Part shown: in pieces, positions 23,479 to 32,320 of the stretch | How the letters are laid out: every line of letters starts with the position of its first letter | Position numbering within the stretch: the stretch's first letter is position 1 | From: DASVRZ01 sp038230215 | GTDB lineage: Bacteria; Verrucomicrobiota; Verrucomicrobiia; Chthoniobacterales; DASVRZ01 | Direction: 5' to 3' | Assembly: GCA_038230215.1 (NCBI GenBank) | Contig: JBBRNR010000008.1 | Span: forward strand, 82,036-146,035 | Length of the DNA stretch: 64,000 nt | Notes under the pieces: generated by a model | What the model was told of the DNA's origin: nothing | Database searches by the model: none | Seen by the model: the letters and a program-made list of their open reading frames with translations, nothing else | Made by a program: the position numbers and the translations under genes

Positions 23479-23652
23479 TTATTGGCCGGTGTGACGTGCG
23501 TAGTGCACTTCAACGCCCTTCGGAAGGAGACGTTTGCGGCCCTGGCGGCGGCGGCGATTGAGAATTGCGCGACCGTTTTTGGTCTTCATGCGAGCGCGGA
23601 AACCGAACTGATGTTTGCGGGTGCGTTTGGAGGGTTGATAGGCTGGCTTCAT
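23479..23652 (-). CDS. rpmH: Ribosomal protein L34
   Basis: A 57-residue minus-strand frame encodes L34, beginning MKPAYQPSKRTRKHQFGFR and continuing with KNGRAILNRRRRQGRKRLL. It has an extra C-terminal stretch relative to the ~45-residue standard form. It is shorter than common ORF cut-offs. It heads the rpmH-rnpA-yidD-yidC-khpB operon, with rnpA starting 56 nt downstream. No dnaA is adjacent. Confidence 0.97.
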   Translation of the reverse strand: MKPAYQPSKRTRKHQFGFRARMKTKNGRAILNRRRRQGRKRLLPKGVEVHYARHTGQ

Positions 23653-23689
23653 GATCTAGGCGCGGTGAAAGGTGGTAAAACGGATTGCG

Positions 23690-23717
23690 AAAATAGAGGA
23701 AGAATGACGGGTGTCAA
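23690..23717 (-). promoter_or_regulatory. Predicted sigma-70 promoter of the rpmH operon
   Basis: On the minus strand a perfect -35 TTGACA (23717-23712) is followed 16 nt later by TATTTT (23695-23690), about 38 nt before the rpmH start. It lies in the gap between argS and rpmH and faces rpmH. Confidence 0.6.
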
Positions 23718-23743
23718 GAGGGTTTCAGTCAGCACGGGTCGAG

Positions 23744-25498
23744 TTACATCTTATTCGGGACGTCGATACCAAGGAGGTAAAGTCCTTTTTGCAGCACGCG
23801 GGCAGTGGTGTCGCAGAGACGAAGGCGGGTTTCGCGAACAGCGGCTTCCGATTTCAGCACAGGGCACGCCTCAAAGAAGCCGTGAAAAGTGGAGGCGAGC
23901 TCGTAGAGGTAATTCGCGAGCAGATTGGGCCGGTGATCGTCCAAAATGGTAGGCAGCACCTCTCCGAACTGGAGCAACTTCTTCGCGAGCTGACTTTCAG
24001 CCGGATCGGTGAACGAAACCGGCTCGTCGGAGGCGGTCCATAGAGCGTCGAGCTTCCGAAAAATGCTCCGAATCCGCACGTAGCTGTATTGCAGATAGGG
24101 CGCGGTGTTTCCCTGAAAACTGAGCATTTTGTCCCAAGAAAAAACGTAGTCGCTCTGGCGGTTCGGCAGGAGATCAGCGTATTTCACCGCTCCCAAACCG
24201 ACGATTCGGGCGATTTCGCGGCGTTCCGCATCGGGCAACGTGGGATTTTTCTCTGTGACTTGAGCCAGCGCGCGTTCTTCGGCTTCGTCGAGCAACTCCG
24301 TGAGGCGCACTGTTTCGCCGCTGCGTGTTTTGAAAGGCTTGCCGTCATCCCCCAGAATGGAGCCGAACCAGACGTGACTCAGCCGCGCCGGCGCTTCTGG
24401 CTGCCAGCGGCAATAAATCGCTGCGAGCTGCCGAAAATGTTGCTGCTGCCGCCCATCGGTGACAACGATGATTTCATCCGGTGACCATGTTTTCAGACGA
24501 TATTGGAGCGTCGCGAGGTCGGTCGTGGTGTAATTGGACGCGCCGTCGCTCTTCTGGACGATCGCCGGATTATCGCGCCAACCGTTTTCATCCTTGATTA
24601 AAAACGGGTCTTCCTTTTCCGGCAGTTTGTGATCGGAAAAAACACACACCGCGCCCTCGCTTTCGCGTGCGACGCCTTTGGCCTGGAGGTCGGCAACGAT
24701 GTCGCGCAGCCACGAATTGTAAAAACTTTCGCCCAAAGTGACATCGAAACGGACTCCGAGCCGTCCGTAAATCGTGTCGAACTGCACTTGTGACAACCGA
24801 ATCATTTCCTGCCAGAGCGCGAGATTTTCCGCGTCGCCAGATTGGAGCCGGACCAATTCCTGACGGACAGAATCCAATGTAAGTGGACTCTCTTTGCATT
24901 CGGCTGAAACTCGTTTGTAAATCCGCTCCATTTCGGCGAGCGGATCACGTTCCAAAGCATTGCGGTCGAGGAGGGTTTTCCAACCGTGCAACAGCATGCC
25001 GAATTGAGTGCCCCAGTCTCCGATGTGGTTGTCGCGCAATACTTTATGACCTAGAAAGTCAGCAATTCTAGCGAGTGCGTCGCCCAGAATCGTGCTGCGA
25101 ATATGCCCGACGTGCATCGGTTTCGCCACATTCGGCGAGCTGAAGTCGATGACGTATTGATGAGGAATCTCCGGCGCGGCCACACCCAGTTTTGGATCGT
25201 TAGTCAGCGCGGCAAATTCCTGGGCCAGCCGCTCTGGGAGAATGCGGAAATTGATAAATCCGGCTCCGGCGATTTCCAGGGGCAAACACAGTCCAGTTGC
25301 ATCGAAATGGCTGATGATCTCCCCGGCGACCTCACGCGGATTGCGCCGGGCGGTTTTGGCCAACGTCATCGCAACATTGGTCTGGTAGTCGCCAAATTTC
25401 GCGTCCGCCGTGGCGGAAACCTGGATTTTGGCGTCAGGAAAAATCGGGAGAACTGCGGCGGAAAGTCGTTCCGCCACTATGGCTTGGAGCGTGGCCAT
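23744..25498 (-). CDS. argS: Arginine-tRNA ligase
   Basis: ArgS charges tRNA-Arg. The 584-residue class Ia enzyme has an N-terminal Add-1 domain (FGDYQTNVAMTLAK), the HIGH signature in the form SSPNVAKPMHVGHIRSTI, and a normal catalytic domain with LIKDENGWRDNPAIVQKSDG. The DALR-type anticodon-binding domain forms the C-terminus (LYELASTFHGFFEACPVL). KMSKS is replaced in many ArgS enzymes and is not obvious here. It follows the PTS EIIA-like gene closely. Confidence 0.97.
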   Translation of the reverse strand: MATLQAIVAERLSAAVLPIFPDAKIQVSATADAKFGDYQTNVAMTLAKTARRNPREVAGEIISHFDATGLCLPLEIAGAGFINFRILPERLAQEFAALTNDPKLGVAAPEIPHQYVIDFSSPNVAKPMHVGHIRSTILGDALARIADFLGHKVLRDNHIGDWGTQFGMLLHGWKTLLDRNALERDPLAEMERIYKRVSAECKESPLTLDSVRQELVRLQSGDAENLALWQEMIRLSQVQFDTIYGRLGVRFDVTLGESFYNSWLRDIVADLQAKGVARESEGAVCVFSDHKLPEKEDPFLIKDENGWRDNPAIVQKSDGASNYTTTDLATLQYRLKTWSPDEIIVVTDGRQQQHFRQLAAIYCRWQPEAPARLSHVWFGSILGDDGKPFKTRSGETVRLTELLDEAEERALAQVTEKNPTLPDAERREIARIVGLGAVKYADLLPNRQSDYVFSWDKMLSFQGNTAPYLQYSYVRIRSIFRKLDALWTASDEPVSFTDPAESQLAKKLLQFGEVLPTILDDHRPNLLANYLYELASTFHGFFEACPVLKSEAAVRETRLRLCDTTARVLQKGLYLLGIDVPNKM

Positions 25499-25510
25499 CT
25501 AAAAGCAGGC

Positions 25511-25978
25511 TTAGGCTTTGGCGGAACGATTCTCGAAGATGGCGAGGATTTCCGCCGCCGAGGTGGCGGTGCCGAGGCTGACGCGGACATTGCGATCATT
25601 GAGAAATTTCGCGATCGCCGCCAGCGTGCGCAGGTGGGTTTGAAATTGGTCCTTCGGCACCACGAAGAGGACGATGAATTTCACTGGCGCGTTGTCTAGC
25701 GAGTCAAATTCAATTCCAGTGCTGGAACGTCCAAAAGCGGCCACCACTTCTGTAACGTATTCGGAGGACGCGTGCGGAATGGCGATGCCGAAACCGATTC
25801 CGGTGCTCATGGTTTCCTCACGTTGCTTGAGCGCGGCGAGCACGGCGTCGCGGTCGCTGGCCTTCACTTTGTTCTGAGCCACGAGCAGATCGATCAACTC
25901 CACAATGGCCTGCCAGCGCTCGGTGGCGGCCATTTCCGGGATGATCTGTTCGGTGGTTAAGAGGGTTCCTAACGTCAT
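25511..25978 (-). CDS. PTS EIIA-like (fructose/nitrogen type) protein
   Basis: The 155-residue protein is an EIIA domain of the fructose/mannitol/Ntr type. The phosphorylated His is His69 in GIAIPHASS. No EIIB or EIIC is nearby, so it may be a regulatory PtsN-like protein rather than part of a sugar transporter. Its phosphate donor (HPr/EI) is not in the window. It ends 12 nt before argS. Confidence 0.88.
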   Translation of the reverse strand: MTLGTLLTTEQIIPEMAATERWQAIVELIDLLVAQNKVKASDRDAVLAALKQREETMSTGIGFGIAIPHASSEYVTEVVAAFGRSSTGIEFDSLDNAPVKFIVLFVVPKDQFQTHLRTLAAIAKFLNDRNVRVSLGTATSAAEILAIFENRSAKA

Positions 25979-26092
25979 AAGGTTGGCGTCTGGGGGCGAT
26001 TTACGATAATGGGCTAAAGGGTGATGACAAGGTGTTTTAAGGAGTCGCAGCGGCGGCGGGAAGTACTATTTTGCCTAGGTGAATCGGGCCGC

Positions 26093-27157
26093 TCACTCTG
26101 GGCGGCCTCGTTTTTGCAGAATCGCCCCGGCAGCCAGGGTGTTGTAGCCGATGGCTGAAATGCCGGCGCGTTCACACCCGTTTTCGCGCAACAAATGCGC
26201 GGCGAGGACGGTTTGTTGCAGGGCTCCGGCACCGACGGATTCTCCGAGCGCGGCCTTGCAGTGGATCGTTTCGGCGGCGGGCCAAATCGCTCTCAAAGCC
26301 GCCGCCTCGGCATCGTCGAGCCTGGTGCCGTTCGCCCCAGTGAGCACAACGTCCGGCGGCTCGCCTAATTCCGAGAGTACAGAACGCATGGCAACTCCTG
26401 CGCTGGCACTCTTGAAATAGGGGATGCCGCGATGCAGCCCGGCGATTTCGATGGAACCCGACCGGGACAATACAACTGCCGCCGCTCCCTCGGAAAAAAC
26501 CGTGCCGCGATTACCGGGTCCGCCAAAGGGCTTCGTCTCATCGGAGTTCGTGAAAAACCGGCTTCTCCGAAACGCCTCGCACAAAATCCATTCCGCCTCC
26601 TCGCTGGCGACGACCACACAATGATCCAACTGGCCTGTCCCCACCAAATCGGCTCCCAGACTCAAGGCCGAAAGCCCCACCATCGAATCGCCAACCAGCG
26701 TGTAACTCATCCCGTCGAGACCCAGCAACGCGGCCAAGTGACTCGCCGGTGCATTGTAAACTGTCTCGGGAAACAGCAGCGGACTCGCCGTGCCCGCGCC
26801 GGTGCTGATGATGTCGTGATAAAACCGCGTCGTGTAGCGCACACCGCCGCTGGAAATGCCGAAGACGACTCCGATGCGGCCCGTTTTTTCATCCAAGCCC
26901 GCGTCGTGTAGCGCCTTCATACCGGCGATGGCAGCGTAGTGCGAGATCTCACTGGAACGCCGCAGACGCGGATGACGCTCATATTCCCGCACTGACTCAC
27001 GCGGGACAGCCAAATAGGGAAACGTTCGCGAGGAGAGCGTGGAAGTCAGCTGGGAAAGCGGCGCACGTTCGCCAGCGGATATTCTCCGCCATGTGTCGCC
27101 CACGTCGGTTCCAAAGGGCGAAACCATCCCCAGCCCGGAAATTTTGACGGTGTTCAT
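26093..27157 (-). CDS. Ketosynthase-like protein lacking catalytic residues (chain-length-factor-like)
   Basis: The 354-residue protein has the thiolase-like ketosynthase fold throughout (ISGLGMVSPFGTDVGDTW, GRIGVVFGISSGG, VFSEGAAAVVLSR). All three catalytic positions are changed. The nucleophile Cys is Ser158 (GDSMVG), the first His is Asn276 (TGANGTR) and the second His is Glu306 (LGESVGAGA). It is probably the non-catalytic partner of the adjacent ketosynthase, as chain-length factors are in type II polyketide and aryl-polyene systems. Its ATG follows the partner's stop at once. Confidence 0.82.
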   Translation of the reverse strand: MNTVKISGLGMVSPFGTDVGDTWRRISAGERAPLSQLTSTLSSRTFPYLAVPRESVREYERHPRLRRSSEISHYAAIAGMKALHDAGLDEKTGRIGVVFGISSGGVRYTTRFYHDIISTGAGTASPLLFPETVYNAPASHLAALLGLDGMSYTLVGDSMVGLSALSLGADLVGTGQLDHCVVVASEEAEWILCEAFRRSRFFTNSDETKPFGGPGNRGTVFSEGAAAVVLSRSGSIEIAGLHRGIPYFKSASAGVAMRSVLSELGEPPDVVLTGANGTRLDDAEAAALRAIWPAAETIHCKAALGESVGAGALQQTVLAAHLLRENGCERAGISAIGYNTLAAGAILQKRGRPE

Positions 27158-28354
27158 CTAGTTTCTCTGAAGAAGAATGGCAGCGTTGGTCCCGCCGAAG
27201 CCAAATGAGTTGGATAACACTCTGCGCAGATTGGCCGGACGCGACGTGTTTGCCACAAGATCGAACGCGTTCTGCGGATCGGGTTCGAGCGAATTGATGT
27301 TGGGTGGAATAAAACCGTGCTCCAACGCGAGCAGGGAAAAAGCTGCCTCAATCGCCCCCGCTGCGCCGAGTGAATGGCCCATCATGGATTTTGTCGAACT
27401 GACTGGAACTCGATTGAAAATTTCCGAGATGGCGAGGCCTTCCGTGGCGTCGTTGAAATGGGTCGCAGTCCCGTGGGCGTTAATGTAATCGACCTGGTCG
27501 GGCGTCACATTGGCGGAATCGAGGGCGCGTTGCATGGCGAGTTTGGGTCCGATGCCCGACGGATGCGGCTGGGTGAGGTTGAAGGTGTCGGTCGAGACGC
27601 CGTAACCGATGATTTCTCCGACAATGTTCGCTCCGCGACGTTCGGCGGCGTCCCAGTTTTCCAGGGCCAAAACGGCCGCGCCCTCACCCAAAACGAGCCC
27701 GGTGCGATGCGCGTCGAACGGACGGATTTTCTCCGCAGTGGACGCCTGAAGCGAATCGAACCCGACGTAGACCAGCTCGCTCAACGCATCGTAGCCGCCG
27801 CACAAAATCGACTGGCAGCGCCCTGCCTTGATCAGCGAAAAAGCGTGTCCGATGGCGTTCGTGCCCGTGGCGCAGGCATTGGCAATAATCTGGATCGGCA
27901 TGGTGCGCCCGACCGCTTCGAGCGCGTCGAGCACAGGTTTTTGCGGGGTGTAATTGGCCACCGCAGTGGCCGGGCTGTCCATTTTTTTGCCGTCGCGGAT
28001 CGCCCGGTAAAATTTCTCCCCAAAAGTCATTCCGCCACTGGTGGTGCCGACGATACAGAGTTCCGGCAGCGCATTTCCCATGTCTGCGACTGCCTCGGCC
28101 ATGGCTGCGATCAGCATGTGTGACGCTGGGTGCAACCGACGACGTGCCCGACTTTCCATTGCAATGAAACTCGGATCTACGTGCGCTGCCGTCTTGCATT
28201 TCGTCTGGCTGACGTCGAATGCCGTGACTTCCCGAACGGCGTCGCGGCCTTCTCGCAAAGCTGCGAGTGTTGCCGTTTTTCCTATCCCCAGCGGGCTGAC
28301 CACGCCGAACGAAATAACAGCGACCCGATGGTTAGATGGTTGATCTTGCGTCAT
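27158..28354 (-). CDS. Beta-ketoacyl synthase (FabF-type), active partner
   Basis: This 398-residue ketosynthase has a complete Cys-His-His triad: Cys161 in NACATGTNAIG, His294 in INAHGTATHFND and His327 in MMGHSLGAAGAIEA. The GFGGTNAAIL motif is at the C-terminus. It condenses malonyl-ACP with acyl-ACP. Its coupling to a catalytically dead twin suggests a specialised heterodimer rather than the housekeeping FabF. No ACP, ketoreductase or dehydratase gene is next to it, so the product is unknown. It is divergent from mqnE. Confidence 0.9.
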   Translation of the reverse strand: MTQDQPSNHRVAVISFGVVSPLGIGKTATLAALREGRDAVREVTAFDVSQTKCKTAAHVDPSFIAMESRARRRLHPASHMLIAAMAEAVADMGNALPELCIVGTTSGGMTFGEKFYRAIRDGKKMDSPATAVANYTPQKPVLDALEAVGRTMPIQIIANACATGTNAIGHAFSLIKAGRCQSILCGGYDALSELVYVGFDSLQASTAEKIRPFDAHRTGLVLGEGAAVLALENWDAAERRGANIVGEIIGYGVSTDTFNLTQPHPSGIGPKLAMQRALDSANVTPDQVDYINAHGTATHFNDATEGLAISEIFNRVPVSSTKSMMGHSLGAAGAIEAAFSLLALEHGFIPPNINSLEPDPQNAFDLVANTSRPANLRRVLSNSFGFGGTNAAILLQRN

Positions 28355-28409
28355 TTATGAGTTGCAGAATGAGTCCGATTTCTATAACAGAGCCGTAAGG
28401 TTTTTGAAA

Positions 28410-29510
28410 ATGTTTAACGGCGATTCCCCCACTACACTTGATCTATTGGTTGAAAAGAAAGGCAATTTCCCTTCCAAAAACCGTCTCACCGATGCCGAGG
28501 CCATCGAGTTATATGCCTGCCAGGACTTGGAACATCTCGCTGGAGTTGGCTACCGTGCCCGGCACGAGCGGCATCAGCGCCGGGCTTTTTACACGATTAA
28601 TCGCCACATTAATTATTCGAACATCTGCGTGCTCGACTGCGATTTTTGTGCGTTTGCCAAACGGAAACGCGACGCCGACGCCTATGAGTTGAGCATCGAC
28701 GAAATCGCCCAGCGGGCGCAACAGGCGGCGGCGGCGGGCGCGTGGGAAATCCATATGGTCGGCGGGTTGCATCCGACTTGGAAATTCCCCGTTTATCTGG
28801 ACATCCTGCGGGCGATCCGGGCAGCCAGTCCGCGGCTGACGATCAAGGCCTTTACCGCTATAGAAATTCTCCACCTCGCGTGGGTCGGAAAAATGCCGAT
28901 CGAATCCGTGCTGGAGCAACTTCGTGAGGCGGGTCTGGGTTGTCTCACCGGCGGTGGCGCGGAGATTTTCGAGCCCTCGATACGCAGCCAGATTTGCCGT
29001 GGAAAAGAGTCGGGCGAGGAATGGCTTCACGTCCATCGCACCGCACACAAAATGGGAATTCGCTCCACGGCGACGATGCTATTTGGCCACAAGGAAACGG
29101 CGCAGCATCGAGTCGATCACCTCCGCCAGCTTCGTGATTTGCAGGACGAGACCGGCGGTTTCCTGGCGTTGTTGCCATTGGCTTTTCACCCGGCTCATAA
29201 GCTGGCACATCTGCCTGCGGTCGGCTCCGAGGAAACGCTCCGCAACATCGCCGTTTGCCGGGCGTATCTGGACAACTTCGATCACATCAAAGCCTACTGG
29301 ATCAGCTACGGACTCGAACTCGCCACGCGCTGCCTCGATTTCGGAGCAGACGACCTCGACGGCACGATCGAGGAGGAACGCATCTACCACATGGCCGGGG
29401 CAGATTCGCCATTGTCGCAGACGGAATCGTCGCTGGTAAATGCCATCGAGGGTGCCGGTTACGAACCGATCCTGCGCGACTCGTTTTACAACGTCGTGCA
29501 GAAGGTCTGA
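28410..29510 (+). CDS. mqnE: Aminofutalosine synthase (radical SAM)
   Basis: MqnE joins SAM-derived adenosyl to 3-(1-carboxyvinyloxy)benzoate in the futalosine route to menaquinone. The radical-SAM cluster motif is CVLDCDFC (C-X3-C-X2-C). Family blocks are EIHMVGGLHPTWKF, IKAFTAIEI, GGGAEIFEPSIR, SGEEWLHVHRTAHKMG and LQDETGGF. The ATG at 28410 has a TAAGG ribosome-binding sequence 9 nt upstream; a TTG at 28362 would add 16 residues and is less likely. The other mqn genes are not in the window. Confidence 0.93.
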   Translation: MFNGDSPTTLDLLVEKKGNFPSKNRLTDAEAIELYACQDLEHLAGVGYRARHERHQRRAFYTINRHINYSNICVLDCDFCAFAKRKRDADAYELSIDEIAQRAQQAAAAGAWEIHMVGGLHPTWKFPVYLDILRAIRAASPRLTIKAFTAIEILHLAWVGKMPIESVLEQLREAGLGCLTGGGAEIFEPSIRSQICRGKESGEEWLHVHRTAHKMGIRSTATMLFGHKETAQHRVDHLRQLRDLQDETGGFLALLPLAFHPAHKLAHLPAVGSEETLRNIAVCRAYLDNFDHIKAYWISYGLELATRCLDFGADDLDGTIEEERIYHMAGADSPLSQTESSLVNAIEGAGYEPILRDSFYNVVQKV

Positions 29511-29531
29511 CCGGGAAATTTCCCAGTCGAG

Positions 29532-30290
29532 TTAGATGTCGATGAGGACGTCGTCCCTCGGCGTTTTTTCCTGTTTTAAAATGGCCCGAGCCATCTGAAA
29601 ACTGCGCCACGATTGGCTAACAAGGAAGAGCGCGATGAAGCCCAGCCACAACCCGCCAAAAGCAAAATCAAAAAGCACAATTACTTTCCCTGAAAAGGCA
29701 AACAGAGCTATTGCGACTCCTGCAAGCAAACCTAATCCAGCAGAGACCATTACACTTTTGGCGTAGCCTACGAAAAACCAGAGGATGGACTGCAAAATTT
29801 GTCCGCCATCCAGCGGATAAATCGGCAGAATGTTAAAAAGCAGCAGGCGCAAATTGATCTCCCAGATCATCTTGATGAAATAAGCAGCCTCGCTGTCGAG
29901 CGGCACTATTCCTTGATGTACGAGCAAATAATTCGCCACGAAAAGCACCGGAACGAGTACCACATTTACCAGCGGACCCGCCGCGATGCTCCAGAGAAAA
30001 GCTCCAGGTCGATGCGGTGGCCGTACGAAGGCGATGCCACCAAACGGCCACAAAATGATTTGATCCGCACTCCCCCCCACGGACCGGCAGGCGAGTGAAT
30101 GGCCGAATTCGTGGAGCAGCACGATGGCGAAAAGCGAGACGTATTCCCCCAGCATCCAGAGCGGCTGCTCGTAGGCGGCCTTGCTCGTTTGAAACCAGTA
30201 ATACGCCACCACAAACCAGCTCCAATGGAGAAAAACCTGGATGCCAAATGCGCTGAAAAGCCGGAAGGCTCCTTTCTGAGATGGAAGCAT
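29532..30290 (-). CDS. Site-2 protease-like M50 metalloprotease
   Basis: The 252-residue protein has about six membrane segments, the zinc motif HEFGH (residues 60-64) within one of them, and the third ligand region NILPIYPLDGG. This is the compact S2P form without CBS domains. Such proteases cut within the membrane, for example anti-sigma factors. The substrate is unknown and no anti-sigma factor is adjacent. Confidence 0.88.
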   Translation of the reverse strand: MLPSQKGAFRLFSAFGIQVFLHWSWFVVAYYWFQTSKAAYEQPLWMLGEYVSLFAIVLLHEFGHSLACRSVGGSADQIILWPFGGIAFVRPPHRPGAFLWSIAAGPLVNVVLVPVLFVANYLLVHQGIVPLDSEAAYFIKMIWEINLRLLLFNILPIYPLDGGQILQSILWFFVGYAKSVMVSAGLGLLAGVAIALFAFSGKVIVLFDFAFGGLWLGFIALFLVSQSWRSFQMARAILKQEKTPRDDVLIDI

Positions 30291-30405
30291 AGGCGGAAAT
30301 TATCGCACGGAGCCTGCAAAGGGCACGGAGAAATCCAGACAACGCTCTTTCGCGGCCCATTTTTCGCTGGCGAATGCACGTTTTTCAGAGCCTAATCTCT
30401 GGAAT

Positions 30406-30750
30406 ATGACTTTTCTTGCAGCGGCCTATTTCGACAATCTTGTGAAGAATATCCAAGGGGAGTTCAACTGGTGGAGCGTCATCGGCTATGTCGGCAATCT
30501 CACTTTCGCCAGCCGGTTTCTCGTCCAGTGGTATGCGTCAGAGAAATTAAAACAGAGCGTAATTCCGATCCAGTTCTGGTATCTGAGCATCGTCGGCAGC
30601 GTCCTTTCCCTCGCCTACGCGATCCATGTGGGCAAGATGCCGATCATCCTCGGGTTCGCGTTTCCCACCATCGTTTACATCCGCAACCTCATGCTCATCG
30701 CCGCTGGGAAAAAGAAATATCCCACGACCAGTTCCACAAAAACGTCCTGA
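30406..30750 (+). CDS. Stand-alone LAB_N (lipid-A-disaccharide synthase N-terminal) membrane protein
   Basis: The 114-residue protein has about three membrane segments and the LAB_N domain pattern: GYVGNLTFASRFLVQWYASE, the QFWYLSIVGSVLSLAYA helix and the third helix GFAFPTIVYIRNL. This domain occurs fused to lipid A or glycosyl-lipid enzymes and alone near glycosyltransferases. Its role is uncertain. It ends 1 nt before the ogt start. Confidence 0.85.
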   Translation: MTFLAAAYFDNLVKNIQGEFNWWSVIGYVGNLTFASRFLVQWYASEKLKQSVIPIQFWYLSIVGSVLSLAYAIHVGKMPIILGFAFPTIVYIRNLMLIAAGKKKYPTTSSTKTS

Positions 30751-30751
30751 T

Positions 30752-31249
30752 ATGAATGCAACTCCGCTCTACTACAGCACGATGGCGTCGCCCATCGGAC
30801 CGCTCGCGCTCCTCGCCACCGAGCGCGGTCTCAGCGGAGTTTTCATGGAAGCGCACGGGACGAGCATTCGGGACGAATGGATCTCGGACGACGACCGTTT
30901 GGCCGAGGTTCGGATGCAACTCGACTCTTATTTTTCTGGAAGCCTGCGGGTTTTCGATCTCGCGCTCGACTTGCAGGGTACTCCGTTTCAACGCCAGGTC
31001 TGGCAGGCGCTGCTGGAGATTCCCTTTGGCGAAACCATCAGCTACGGCGAACAAGCCCGGCGCATCGCCAATCCGAAAGGCGTTCGAGCTGTCGGCCTGG
31101 CCAATGGGCGCAACCCCATTTCGATCATCGTCCCATGTCATCGTGTGATCGGAAAAAGCGGTTCCCTCACCGGCTATGGCGGGGGTCTGGAGCGCAAACG
31201 TTTCCTGCTCGATCTGGAGAAAAGCCACTTTCAAGCAGCGACGGCTTGA
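30752..31249 (+). CDS. ogt: Methylated-DNA-[protein]-cysteine S-methyltransferase
   Basis: This suicide enzyme removes methyl from O6-methylguanine onto its own Cys. The 165-residue protein has the active-site motif IIVPCHRVI (Cys129), the preceding GVRAVGLANGRNP, the winged-helix region TPFQRQVWQALLEIPFGETI and the C-terminal LTGYGGGLERKRFLLDLE. The frame extends upstream to 30626 over the LAB_N gene, but the ATG at 30752 fits the family. Confidence 0.95.
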   Translation: MNATPLYYSTMASPIGPLALLATERGLSGVFMEAHGTSIRDEWISDDDRLAEVRMQLDSYFSGSLRVFDLALDLQGTPFQRQVWQALLEIPFGETISYGEQARRIANPKGVRAVGLANGRNPISIIVPCHRVIGKSGSLTGYGGGLERKRFLLDLEKSHFQAATA

Positions 31250-31279
31250 CTTTGACCGGCCAGTCCCGGTAACGGCGTC

Positions 31280-31331
31280 GCAAGACGCCGGGGTGTTCCT
31301 GCGAGACGCCGGGGTGTTCCTGCAAGACGCC
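31280..31331 (+). repeat. 21-bp tandem repeat, two and a half copies
   Basis: The unit GCAAGACGCCGGGGTGTTCCT occurs at 31280-31300, again with one change at 31301-31321, and partly at 31322-31331. It lies downstream of ogt and is not coding. Confidence 0.8.
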
Positions 31332-31361
31332 AATGTGAGACGTGGATGGGGCTATTCCCCC

Positions 31362-31469
31362 GGGAGCGCACGCGTCTCGCGTGTTCTTTGAGGTGTCTCG
31401 CCTCAAAGCCGTTACCAGAAAACCATCGGACGAGACGTCCACTGGGACACGCGAGACGCGTGCGCTCCC
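31362..31469. repeat. Perfect 23-bp inverted repeat around a 62-nt spacer
   Basis: The arm GGGAGCGCACGCGTCTCGCG-TGT (31362-31384) is exactly complementary to 31447-31469. The spacer holds a second inverted pair (CTTTGAGG/CCTCAAAG). A related palindrome is found at 62490-62518. The stretch 31250-31534 otherwise holds no gene. It looks like a dispersed palindromic element of the REP/MITE kind. Confidence 0.8.
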
Positions 31470-31534
31470 GAGGAACTGCTGCTCCCTGCGCTGGGTGGCT
31501 TCCCATACGGATGTAACTCCACTGGAAGAGAGAA

Positions 31535-32209
31535 TTATCCCAGGAAGCGGACGAATTCCTCCAGCGGGGCGCGCTCGGTCTGGAGCTGGTTGACCACGGC
31601 GCTTTCGTCCGCGTAACCGAGCGACATGCCACAGACGAGCGTCTCATTTTCCCCCGCCCCGATGTGCGGGAGGATGATCGAGTGGAATTCGTTGAAAGCG
31701 GCCTGCGGACAGGTGTCGAGCCCCTCCGCTCGCGCGGCAAGCATGAAGCTCTGGAGAAACATCCCGTAGTCGAGCCAGCTCCCCTGCTCCATCACGCGCT
31801 CAATGGTAAACATCAGCCCGACCGGCGCGCCGAAGAACTCGAAGTTGCGGTTCCATTGCTCCCGCATTCGCCCGACTTCGCGCCTGCCGATGCCGAGCAA
31901 GCCATACATGTCGTAGCCGATTTTTCGCCGACGCTCGAGGTAGGGCGAGTGCCATTGCCTGGGATAATAGGCGTATTCTTCACCGTATTTCGTGCTGCGC
32001 TCCGGGTCGTCGGCGGCGGTAAGAAGTTTCTCTGTTAAAGTGGTCAGACTGGCCCCAGTAAGAACGGCGACGCGCCACGGCTGGGTGTTGGTGCCGGAGG
32101 GGGCGCGAGCCGCAACGCGAAGGATTTTCTCGAGGATGGCTTGCGGAACCGCTTTCGGCAAAAAGGCGCGCACCGAGCGGCGCGAGTAGAAAAGTTCCTC
32201 TGTGGTCAT
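31535..32209 (-). CDS. Nitroreductase family protein
   Basis: From the ATG at 32209 the 224-residue protein shows the FMN-binding nitroreductase pattern: YSRRSVRAFLPKAVP, RAPSGTNTQPWRV, a central GAPVGLMFTIER, a helix GMFLQSFMLAARAEGL and C-terminal CGMSLGYADES. These enzymes reduce nitro groups or quinones with NAD(P)H. The physiological substrate is unknown. An in-frame ATG at 32218 is possible. The upstream extension to 32329 is not coding. Confidence 0.92.
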   Translation of the reverse strand: MTTEELFYSRRSVRAFLPKAVPQAILEKILRVAARAPSGTNTQPWRVAVLTGASLTTLTEKLLTAADDPERSTKYGEEYAYYPRQWHSPYLERRRKIGYDMYGLLGIGRREVGRMREQWNRNFEFFGAPVGLMFTIERVMEQGSWLDYGMFLQSFMLAARAEGLDTCPQAAFNEFHSIILPHIGAGENETLVCGMSLGYADESAVVNQLQTERAPLEEFVRFLG

Positions 32210-32320
32210 GGTGCACATTTTATCAGGACGACTGCTGTTGCAATGGGGAAGCCCGGCTGGCGTGCGCTGGCGTTTGCCAGTGATGAGCTTTTTAGCTTCG
32301 TTTTCTCGCCCGCATCCTCT

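Noticed and set aside
23653..23743. Replication origin beside rpmH
   Set aside because: There is no dnaA gene and no cluster of DnaA boxes or AT-rich repeats in this short gap; only a promoter is supported.
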